A stretch of 64,000 nucleotides of DNA from Megascapheus bottae. Lineage: Eukaryota > Chordata > Mammalia > Rodentia > Geomyidae. Shown in pieces: positions 39,701 to 52,100 of the stretch. The stretch lies in NCBI GenBank assembly GCA_024803745.1, contig JANJXV010000013.1, positions 11,160,001-11,224,000 on the forward strand, given 5' to 3'. The position numbers and the translations under genes are program-made. Within the stretch, counting starts at the first letter, position 1. Each line of letters starts with the position of its first letter. The notes under the pieces are model-generated. The model ran no database searches. It had not been told where the DNA came from and was given only the letters and a program-made list of their open reading frames with translations.

Positions 39701-42700
39701 ATCACTTCTGGCCTTTTCTGTATATGTAGTACCAAGGAATCGAACCCAGGTTTTTGTGCATGATAGACAAGCACTCTAACCACTACACCACACTCTTGTT
39801 CCTCTAGTGATATATTCTTTTCATGTTAAAACCAATATTAACAAGCACACATTGGTAAGGATTTTAGTAACTTTCACTAAAAATGTGTAAATTTTATTTT
39901 TCTTGCAGTGGTATAGAAAAGATGTATATGTTTGAGAAAATATTCCCTCTCAGATATCTAATCTGCAATTTTCTTTTAAGTAATCACTTTTCTGCTTTTA
40001 AACTGTTATTATAAAGGTGATGTATATGGGGCCAAGAGCACAGCCTAGTGGTAGAGTACTTGCCTAGCATGCATGAAGCCTTGGGTTCAATTCCTCAGTA
40101 CCACATACACAGAAAAACCTGGAAGTGGTGCTGTGGCTTAAGTGGCAGAGCACTAGCCTAGAGCAAAATGTGTTCAAGGACACTGCTGAGGCCCTGAGTT
40201 CAAGTCCCAGCACTGGAAAAAAGAAAAAGTGATGTAAAAAGGGATTACCATTTCATAAGTCAGGTAATATTGTGGACAATGTCACCCTTTCCTTCAATTT
40301 CTCTCAGTATTTCCCTCCCTTTCCTACCCACAAGCTGTATAATTCATTTTTACCACAGTGTCTACTGAATATCACTGCTTCATTTGTTCATCTTTTGTCC
40401 CTCCATTTCTGTGCCCCCTACTTATCCCTCTAAAGACATATAAACAAATGAATCAGAAATTGTAAAACAAAAAAACCAACTCTCTTGTCTCCATTTCCTA
40501 AAATTTGTTTCATTTTTATTTTAATTAATCACTGAACAGGGCACCTTTCCATGAGTTAATATTCCTAACACAAATAATCTAGATCTAGAATATAATTGGC
40601 CATATTAATTTGTAAGCATTCCTGAGAGAAAAGACATTAAAAGCCTAACTAAATCTGAAGCACTGAAAATGCAATTTCATATCTTCCCCCACATTCTCAC
40701 CATGACTAATACAATGCATTACACACACACACACAAATGATAACCTATTACAATACAAATGTTTCTAGAGAACAATAAAAATGGAAGATAAATCTTATAT
40801 CATCTGACTGCTTAGGCTCGAGCTTCTTGAATTTTCCCTTGTCCTACTAGTTTCTAACAATTGTTATGTGCATTGATTAATACTATTTGGAGAATGCTTT
40901 GAGAAGAAACAAAAGATATAGTTAAAATCAAATGGAAGCTTCTCACATTACTTACACATTTTTCCACTGTCTTCACTCCATCCCACCCTAAACACAGTAT
41001 ATATGTGTTCTACATAGCTTAGTCATGTTGAACTAGTTGTTCCAACTCCAGACAGTATCATCTCTATTCTCAAAAAGGATTATTTTTGTACTATGGAAGG
41101 AGTCTCAGTGCAGATGGCCATTAAGTTAGAGATGATGCTACATGGCTTTCATCCCCTACTGACTCTCCAATACCTCTCAGTTTCCTGGAGTACGATTCCT
41201 GACCATTTCACCATTTTATTCTTGTATTCAATTAGACTCCACCATGTCTTCGTAATCTTCCATCCCATAATCTTCTGCCAGAACAATAAGTAAATAGGCA
41301 GAGAACTCTAAAACCCTGCTCAACTCAAAAGTACTTGCAAGAAGATAAGACATTTGTCCCACTAAAACCAAGATTTGTTTATTGTTCTATCAGGGATATA
41401 TGGAGGGAAACTGCCTCCCAACTCAGCTCCACTAAGGAGGCATAGTGGACCGGAAAATACTTAGGGCTGGGTAAAATATGGAAGCAAGCAATGCCATAAA
41501 ATGGGCCAGATGGAAAGCAGAAGTAAAGCCAAGGTGTTCCCACATGGACCTACTTCAAATCATTCTCTGAGAAAAGGAATAATTAATTACTCAGCAAGAC
41601 CCATGAAAATAAAACAATCAACAAAATCTCGAGTAATTCCATAAAAGCTTATCCTCAATCCAATATCAGCACAGCAGCAATAGTAACACTATTTTTTTTG
41701 CTTAACTGCCTGCCAATTTTGACATCCTAATAAACCTTTGTCTCTTCAAATTAAAAAAAAGCACAACTTAACTATACAATGACTAAGAGAAATGCAGTGT
41801 AAAACAAAAGACATAGATGAATTAAGTATAAAATGATGAGAAAATGATTTATCAAGAAAACATCAGCCATATGAAAGTTGAGAATCTACATTTAATATCT
41901 GAAAAGGCAGGTACTGAAACACTGATGTTAAAGTTTACCAGAAATAAAGTAAGAAGTGTTAGATTTAAATCTTAAAGGAAGGTCATACTAGAAAGGCATC
42001 AATTCATCAAGATAATGTGTCAATACAACACACACACATATTTCTAGTAAGAGTTCAAATTACACAAAACAAAAGGAAGAAAAATTGAAGGAAGAAATGT
42101 ACAAAGTCATGAGAATAGCTAGAGATTTAAATACTCTTCTCTCAGTAACTGACACAAGTAGCTAAGAAACAAGGAAGGAGGAATAGGAGGAAGGAAGAAG
42201 AAAAGGAGGGAAAAGCAAAAAGAAAAAGAAAAGGAGGGAGGGAGATTTAAACAAGTCTATCAATCAACCAACTGAATCTCTTGAACATTCTTATGACCAA
42301 ATAAAGTTCACTGTTGTAAGGTAGTTTAATAAACAATTCAATGTAGCATAGACTCTTGTTTGCTAGTCTAATTTCCTTTCTCCTCTACCCTTCCTCTTTT
42401 CTAACAAACCCTGACTGCTCAAGGAGTCACCTTCCCAGACTTTACCTTCCTAGATGTACAGTTTTCACAGCAGTGGCTCAAGCCAGCCCAAGAGGGCAAT
42501 TCCTAATTGATCTAACTCAGTTGTTGTGGCCTCATTACATCACTTTTCCAAAAACCAGATTAAGCTAGCTGCAGCCAACAGAAATGAAGGGAATCTTCTG
42601 GAGGGAGTTTTGGAAAAGGTTTCCTAAAAGAGGTAAAAAGAAGATCCTTGGGATGTCTGAGTAGCTAGACGTGCTGCCTAGAGTGTATTCATCTAACCTA

Positions 42701-45700
42701 CAGTGGGAGTTTTCTAAGAAAAAAAGCTGATATGCCAAGGAAATGAAAACAAACTTTTTGATCACTCCAATGAGTTATCTACTACATGACTTAAAAGACT
42801 TCTGGTTTTATGGAATAACAAATTTTCTTAATGCAAAGAACTAGGAACTCAATTTTATTATGTTGTCATTCATTCAACCATTTTTTGAATTTTGCAAGTA
42901 AATTCAGATATTAAATAATCCAGAGACTCTCTAACAATTAATTTATTGAACATTGGGTTGCCTTAAAAATATAACAAATATCACTAAAGCAAGTATAGTT
43001 CATATTGCAGGAATTATTTTAAGTAAACATGTGCTATGATTTAGACTTGGTTTAAGTATGTCCAAAAGTTCAAGGGTTGAAATCTAATCCCTCATGTGAG
43101 ATATTAGGCTTAATACAATCTACTTTAATGACTATGGTTTAGAGATGGAGTCTTTAGGAAGTAATTAGAATAAAACAAGATCATCAAGGTGAAGCTTCCT
43201 GATCTGAGTAAGACAGAGAGTTAGAAGAGATGCAAATGCATTCCTGTCTCTTGTCAGGTGATTCTCTGAATTGCCCTTGGACTCGGCCAACAAGATGGCC
43301 TTCACCAGCTGCAGGCCCTTCAGAATCAAAAGCCAAAATAAATTGTTTCTCTCTTTTCTTTTTAGTAAAGTCATCCAACTCCAGGTATTTCATTATAGCA
43401 TGTAAAAAAATGGAATAACAACATGAAATACTTAAAAGATGTAACATGAGCCCTACAGAAAGAATAAAGGGAAAAAAAGCCCCCAAAAATCTAAAAAAAA
43501 AATTAAAAAGATAATATGCTGGGTGTGGTGGCTCACGCCTATAATCCTAACTACTCAGGAGGCTGATCTGGGGATCACAAACTAAAGTCTGTGAGATACT
43601 TATCTCCAATTAACCACTAGAAAACCGAAAGTGGCACTGTGGCTCAAGAAGTGGGGTGGTAGCTTTGAGCTGAAAGAGCTCAGGGACAATGCCCAGGCCC
43701 AGAGTTCAAGCTCCACAACCGACAAAAAAAAAAAGATAATATATAAATATAAGAGTATTATACATGTTTTGTCTTTCAGATACTAAAGAAAAAGATTATA
43801 TATGAAATAGTATTCTGGTTGAATATATTTTAATCCTAGCAAGTATCCTCCCCGCCACACTGGTTTTATGTTGCTCTGTTTTGTAAAAAAAGGAGAATAA
43901 AGGCTTAATACTGGTCAAATACTTAGAGCAGTATTTCAAGATGTTATGGGCCAGGGTGATACAATATGGCATGTACCAAACTTACCAAAAAAAAAAAAAT
44001 CCATCCTTTTTATTTGGTAATTAGGCTCATGAGTGCTGGTTCTAATGAATAAAAGGTCCTATTAAATCCACAAAATGTTTTCTGAGGATTAATCTAGAAT
44101 ACTAAAGCCTAGAAATAATCTAATTAGCTAACATAAGAGAATAAACTCTCTAATAGGATAATTAAGAAAAAATAGAAGCATGTTAATGAAGTCATGTTCT
44201 AAGAAGTATGCTACCAATTACAATATTAACTTTTCATTCCAACAAATAAATATTACTGACATTGAGTAAAGATTTAAATTATATGAAATGAAAAGTGCTG
44301 TTTAAGTCACTGATATTTTAAGATTTTAAAAAATACTTCAAAATAGCTGTGCACTGATAGCTAGCTGCTGTAATCCAACGCACTCAGGAGGCTAGGATCT
44401 GAGGCGAGCCCTTGCAGAAAAGTTGTAGTAAAAGTTTTATCTCCAATTAACCACTCAAAAGCCAGAAGTGGAGCTGTGACTCTAATAGAGAGTAGCTTGA
44501 GCACAAAGAGGCTTAGAATGGCACCCAGGCTCTGAGCTCAAGCCCTACAATGGACCAAAAACAAACAAAAAAAAACTTCAAAATACTTTGGATGTTAAGT
44601 GAAGTCGTATTCAAACTGACAGGACTGGGGAATTTTAAAGACAGGATTTCATGAATCAGGCAAGGAAAGCAAACTCCTTAGGAGCCATCCTGAATGAAAT
44701 GAGGAGAGCAGTGTTAGTGGATATAATGTAATTGGAAGCAACATTTTTTACTTAAACTGAAGTGTGCTCAAGAAGGACAAGAAAACTACCAGGTATCTCA
44801 TGATGCACATAAAGGAAAATGCAGAAAAGAATAAAAGAAAATTATGTCAAGTAAAAGAAAAGAGTGGGGCAATAGAAGTAATCTAATACATAAAATGAAG
44901 CTGAAATGAACCTAATAATGGGAAACAAGAGAATACTTGAGAGATAAGCAAAAAGAAAATAAACAATTATAGCTTCTAGTTTGATAAAGATGCAATCTAA
45001 AGAGAAAAACAAGAATCAAATAAGTAGTCATCTAAATATAAACTTTCCATGTATACACAAGGATATTTCAACTATCACTTTTATTTACACTACTAGCACC
45101 AGAATTATAGCTACATTAAAAAGTATACATGGGGGGCCAGGAGTTTGGCCTAGTGGTAGAGTGCTTGCCTAGCATGCACGAAGACCCAAGTTCGATTCCT
45201 CAGTACCCCACATACATAGCAAAAAGCCAGAAGTGGTGCTGAGGCTCAAGTGGTAGAGTGTTAGCCTTGAGGAAGTCCAAGGACAGTGCTCAGGCCCTGA
45301 GCTCAAGCTCAGGCCTGGCAAAAAAAAAAATTATACATGGATGGTAGTGATGTGTGTTGTGTGCCTTTTAGTTCTTTTTCTTTTCCACTTTTAAGAAGCA
45401 GGGGGAGGAAGGGAATAGAAGGGGGAACAAATGCAATCACAGTATTCAGTATACACTATGGAAAATAAACTATGCAACCTGTGGGCAGGGATGGCAGGAG
45501 GAAACTTGAGAAAGAGAAAGAAGGGGTGACATTGTCCAAAAGAGAAATGTATGCATTACCTGAATTATGAGATGGTAATCCCTTTGCACAACACCTTAAT
45601 AATAATAAAATTATATATTTTTTAAAAACTATCCCTTATAAACATAACAGTGCATAACAGTATACATAATAGCCTTTTAGCTTTTATCTAGATTACATGT

Positions 45701-48700
45701 TTACAAATGTAGATAAGCAGGGAATTTGGCCTAGTGGTAGAGTGCTTGCCTAGCATGCATGAGGTTCAGTTCCTTAGTACCACATACATAGAAAAAGCCA
45801 GCACCTGTGGCTCAAATGATAGAGCTCTAGCCTAAGAAAGTCCAAGGACAGTGCCCAGGCCGAGTTCAAGCCTCCAGGACTGGCAAAAAATAAATAAATA
45901 AATAAAATAAGGATAAATTTTTAAAAAATACTAATTAGAAAGAAAGAAAATTGTTAGGGAAGGACAGAACAGGGTATAAAGAGTTACAAATATAAGAAAA
46001 ATGGTAGCACACTAATTTGACATTCTCAAACTGAAAGAGAGGAGTAATCATGGATATATATATATATTTTTTGCCAGTCTTGGGACTTGAACTCAGGACC
46101 TGGGCATTGTCCTTGGGCTTTCTCAAGGCTAGACCTCTACTACTTGAGCCACAGCACCACTTCCAGCTTTTTCTATGTATATGGTACCGAGGAATCAAAC
46201 CCAGGTCTTCGTACATACTAGGCAAGCACTCTACCACTAGGCCATCATCACTGATTTAACAGCATGTTAAAACATCCCTATGGTAGAAAAACACACGTAC
46301 AGAGTCTTCTTTAAAATTTCCACAGACCAGGCAGGTGCTAGTGGCTCATGCCTGAAATCCTGACTACTTAAAAGCTGCTTCTCGTTTGAAGCCAGTCAGG
46401 GCAGAAAAATCTATGAGACTTCATCTCCAAATAACCAACACAAAGCCAGCCTGGAGGCATGGCTCAAGTGGTAAAAGCAACAGAAATGAGTAAATAAGTG
46501 GAGCAAGAGCAAAAGGTCTTAGATCAACAGAGACAGAATTAAATGGTAACTCACCACTCACCTTGTGCTACTGTTGACATGACCACAGATGGCGTGGAGG
46601 ATACCACAGCTGTTACTGCAACTGTACTAGGAATAGGTGAAGGAGCAGAACTGCTGCTGCCACTGCTACTACTACTGACCAGAGATGACTGTGAAGCAGT
46701 TATAACAACAGGTGGCTTCTGAGTTGTGGATGCAATGACTGATGTTGGTACAAGCTTGGTGACAGCTGCATAGTTATGAGATTTGGAGAGAATGTTGGGT
46801 ACGAAGGTTGAACTTGGTGATGTGGTCACTATAATAACCTAAGGAAGGAAAAGTAAGTTATTTTCATGTACTTTCTATGCTACTACATATATATTCATCT
46901 ACATTAAGAAATCATTTCTGAAATATGAAGAAAAAAACAGAAATAATTGGAACTATATTAAAAGTCTTTTACTAGGAATTATCAAAATTACTTAAAACAG
47001 TATATGGATTCCCTTCTTGAATACTTGTTAAACACGTCATTTGAAATATGATGTAAAAATCAATGCTAATAAATTCTTTAATAAAAAACATTAATAGGAG
47101 GGATCGGGAGTTTGGCCTAGTGGTACAGTGCTTGCCTAGCATGCACAAAGACATGGGTTTAATTCCTCGGTACCACATACATAGAAAAGCTGAAAGTGTG
47201 CTCTGGCTCAAGTGGTGGAGTGCTAGCCTTGAGGAAAAAGTGAGTTCGAGCCCCAGGACTGGCCAAAAAAAAAAAAAAAAAAAGTACCTCAATTCTACTA
47301 ACCTCAATTATCTACTTATCAGAATAGATTTTTTTGGGGGGGGGCCACTCCAGGGGCTTTAACTCCTTGAGATTTCTCAAGGGCAATATTCTAACACTTA
47401 AGCCACAGATTTTCTGTGTATGTGGGATCAAGGAATCAAATCCAGGGCTTCCAGCATGCTAGGCAAATACTCTACCACTATGCTACACTCTTGGCCCAAA
47501 ACCACTAAATTTTTTTTCTTTTTTTTTGCCAGTCCTGGGTTTGAGCTCAGGGCCTGAGCACTGTCCCTGGACTTTCTCAAGGCTAGCGCTCTACCACTTG
47601 AGCCTCAGCACCACTTCTGGCTTTTTTCCATATATGTGGTACTGAGAAATTGAACCCGGGTCTATATGCATGCTACGCAAGCACTCTACCACTAGGCTAA
47701 ACTCCGGGCCCTCATATGCAAAATTTTAAAAAGCAGATGAGAAGGAAAAATTAATGATAAAAATTAAGCATTTAAGGGAGTAAAACCATTATAGTAAGTA
47801 GACTTCAAAATCTGAGGTCTATCATGCTAATGCCACCTAATCTTTGGCCCTCTCAGAATGCAACTATTAGATTATATGAAGATATAATATTGCAGTTATG
47901 ATAGTGCACACCTGTAATCTCAGCTACTCAGAGATCACAAAGACTGTGGTTTGATGCTAGCCAAGGCAAAGTTTGCAAGACCGTATACAAGTAAGCTGGG
48001 CATGATGATATGATTGTCATCTCAGCTATTTAGGAGACCTATATATGAGGATCATGATCAAGTCCAGGAATAAGCATGAGATCCTATCTAAAAATTATAG
48101 TGACAAGCAGGGCTAGGATGAAGTCCTGATTTCAAACCTGAGCACCACTGTAAAAAATAGAAAAGAAAAAAATCCAATATAAAATTCAAGAATTCATCAA
48201 AAATACTTTCAACATACTCATCAAAAATAATTTCAATGTAAGATAAGGTGAATTTACTCATTTGGTTCAGCTCATTATGAATTTTAAATATTGGTTTTCA
48301 TAAAATACTTTTACTTGCAAAAGAAATCTTTTTTCAGTATATACTTAATGTTACACTTAAATATACACTCTTCATTTAACTCTCACAATAACCTCCGAAG
48401 ACTGACATTACTCATCTCACAGATGAGAAAAACATTTAGAAAAGGCCAGTATAGGGCTGGGAGTTTGGCCTAGTGGTTAAAGTGCTTGCCTAGAAAAGGC
48501 CAGTATATCTCAGGTAATCTTAGATAAACTGATTTATAAAAGTATACCCTTAGGCAGTGGCACTGTGGCTCAAGAGGTAGGGCAGTACCCTTGAGCTGAA
48601 GAGCTTGGGGACAACGCCTAGGCACAGAGTTCAAGTTCCACAACCGACAAAAAATACATATATTTCCTTAGATCTAGACCTAAATATATATATACTATGG

Positions 48701-49050
48701 TTGACACCTGTAATACTAACTGCTCAAAAAGGTGAAGATCTGAGGATTGAAGTTTGAAGCCAGGCAAGCAGAAACGTCCATGAAACTCTTATCTCCAATT
48801 AACTAACACTAAGCCTAAAGAGGAGGCATGGCTCAAGTGGTAGAGTGAAAAGTCCAGGGTAGAGTACCTGGCCCTGACACATACATACACAGTGAAGAAG
48901 GAGATAGGAAAGTGATAGGGGTAGAAATGTGGTCAAACTAAATCATATGTGTGCTCAAAATTATCACAAGGAAACTTTCTTGTACAGGTAATATGTGATA
49001 CTAAAAGATCTTTGAGGGCTAAGGATGTGGCTCAATGGTTAGGGATTAGC

Positions 49051-49102
<52 letters not shown>

Positions 49103-52100
49103 TTTCTTGATTTTAATATACCATAATCCTTTATCCTTAAATGAAAGAAATAATCTGCTCATTATCACTCTAGTGATTAAGCAAATAAGACTGGAAAATG
49201 GACAAGTCAAAAAAGCTAAAACATAATTAGGAATTATATTATTTCAGAAAGACTCAAGAATAGAGGTTACTCTTTAGTCTCATAAAAAAATTTTTTTTAA
49301 AAAAAGAATCTCCTAGTTTTCTTACCCTAACTTTTTTTTTTGAAGACTAAGAATAGATCTTTTTGTTTTTCTTAAGGAAGAAAGGTACCTAAGCTTGTGA
49401 AGTCAAAAAAAAAAAAAAAAAAAAAGAAGAAGCTAAGTGTTAAAGGTTACATTATCTGTAGTCCCAGTTAAGCAGGAGACAGATAATCACCTAAACCAGG
49501 AGTCAGAGAAAAACCTGGAAAACAAGCAAGGTGGAGGAGGGTGGAATAGTGGGGGATAAGCAGGGAAAAGAAAGCAGGAACCTAACACAGTAAATACAAG
49601 AGGAAAATCAAAACAACTTGTATTATCTCAGAAAGACTCAGGAATTGAGAGCATCAGATACTTTTGAAATATCTTGTGCTAACACTGAATAAAACTAAGA
49701 CTAAAGTGATGAGGATTATTTCAAAATGTGGTTAAGTAGCATTTAGAGCCTAATGTTTGTGACTTTAACGTATAATCTTAGCTACTTAGGAGGCTGAGAT
49801 GGGGAAGATGGCAGTTAAAGGCCAGTCTGGTCAGGAAAGTCCACTAGACTCTACATTCAAAATTACCAGTAAAAACTGGGGCTAGAAGCATGGCTTAAGT
49901 GTTAGAATACCAGTTTAGCAAGCAAACAAAATCAAGACCCTGAATTCATACCCTAGTACCACCAAAAAAAAAAAAAGAAAGAAAGAAAAAAGAAACATTT
50001 GGATCTCTGGCTTTCTTCCTGAATCCTAACCTCACTGTCTTACAGAAAAGTGTACTGCATCTAAAGTATCTGATGATATGTAGCACAGCTGACAATGGCA
50101 AGTGTACTAAAAACAGATTATAAAGTCATTACAATGGATAGTGGGGCCACACCTCTTCTTACATTTACATGCAAATAGTGGCAAGCAGGCTTATCCTACT
50201 GAAAGCAGAGGACTGCATGGAAAATTCTGAGAAATTTGATCAGTTCTAGAAATAACCTAAAGGTTAGTATTAGATGATGAAGATTGACAGTGTAGATAGA
50301 CAGAAAATCTCCAAGGAAGTTACAATTCCTTATATTCCGCTTATACACACAGAGCTTTCAGTCATTATTTGTGCCCGTGTCATATGTAAGTAGACAGCCA
50401 GGCACTTAAGGAAATTCTGAAATGAAAGAGGACAAACAGATAAAATGAACTTACAAGTGAGAAGATCAAAAAGTATGAATATTATCAGATAAATAAATAT
50501 CGTTCTATGAAAGAGTAGGTGTTATTTGTAAGATAGAAAGAGAGAGACAGAGATATAACCATAGAGACACAGAGACAGAGAGTAGGGAAGAGAAGGGGGG
50601 TAGGAAGGAAAGAGAGGCACTGTCAGAGAACAAGAGTCACTAGAAACTTAAACTATGATAGCTGAGGAGCACATTAGTACTTGGGAGGCTGACCCTGGAG
50701 AATTCTGAATTTAAGGCCAGACAGATTCTGGAAACCAGAATCCAATCGAACAATTACTTCCAAAGTTCACAAGAAAAAGTGACATCCTGCCTGGAAGACT
50801 GAACCCTGCTAACAATTAGGAAAGTGAGAGACTATAATATATTTGCAATCTATCATATAGGGTCTTAATTTTTTCTTTTCATCCACCCATACAACACAAG
50901 CTACTAGGGAACATGCTCTAGTAAAGTGACTAAATAAACAAACACAAAGGAAGAATGGAATGATGGCAAAAGGAGATAAGCCTAGAGATTGATCACAGTC
51001 CAAACTCATATAGAAGACTATTCTAATAATGTGAAACTCAAAAAAATACTGATGACTTGAATATGCCCAGGGAAGAGTTTAAGAATTAATTTATAACAGC
51101 AAACAAGAATAAAAAGTACATAAAAACAATTATTCCTAATTATGCTTAAACAATTATACTTAATTATATCTATCCTTCCTACTAAAAAAAGCAACTAAAG
51201 TTTTAAATTTTTTCTAATTTAAAATTTTCCAAATGGCATTATAATGACCAAATACAGCACAAGCCTTAGAATTCAATCTGCTAGCTAGCTTTATCACCCT
51301 CAGTGAGTCATTTAGCATCTCTGAGTCTCATCTAGATTCCAATAAAGTTTTATGGGCAGAATTAAACAAGAGATGTGAACATTCCAGCATAATGTCAAGT
51401 GTGAAATAAGCACCCAGTACATGGTTCTGAAACCTGAATAATCTGTCTCATAGATGGGATAACAAGTGGCAGGCAGAGGCTCCCTCTACCACCTACCTTC
51501 TGTGTTGTTGTGTTTGTTGTCTGGGTTGATGGTTTGGTAAAGGTTATTTTCACAGGAGACATGTGAGGAGGTAAGGAGTTGGCAATGCTTTGCATGATGT
51601 TGCTCATCTTGGGACTGCCACTCACAGGCACAGTGATGGTCTTTGAGACTGGAACAACAGCCTTTGGAACTTCCTTTAGGACAACAGGAGAGGAGCTGGA
51701 AGAATTTGTTCGCCTTCGTTTTCTGGGTTTTTCATCTTCATCTGAACAGCTAACACCTGAAGACAATGACAATATTGCTCTATTTACATCAAACCAACAA
51801 TGTATTTTGCATATTAAAAAACTTTTGTGTGATCAAGTCATCTTTGACCTTTGTTTGCCTTATGCCCAGTCAGCCAATAAATTCTATCAATCCTCCTTCA
51901 GAAAAGTTGTCTCTGAATGTATTCTCTCTTTTCTTTAAGCCTAGCTACTACTCCATTTCAATTCCTACCCTCTTGTATTTTAACAACATCCTTCTAAAAG
52001 ACATTCATACTTCTAGTCCTTTCATGTCTATCCCACCTTCCTCCATTCTACTACAAATTACAAAATTTCATGTTTACTGATGCCAACACATCATCTAAAA

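Noticed and set aside
43184..43486. Open frame within the MaLR-type LTR
   Set aside because: LTRs of this kind do not code for protein; chance opening in an old element.
47097..47170. tRNA-like sequence with A and B boxes
   Set aside because: It is a SINE left arm, one of dozens, lacking a conserved acceptor stem; not a tRNA gene.
51579..51938. 119-codon plus-strand open frame
   Set aside because: It is antisense to EMSY exon w5, whose coding bias keeps the other strand open; no homology.
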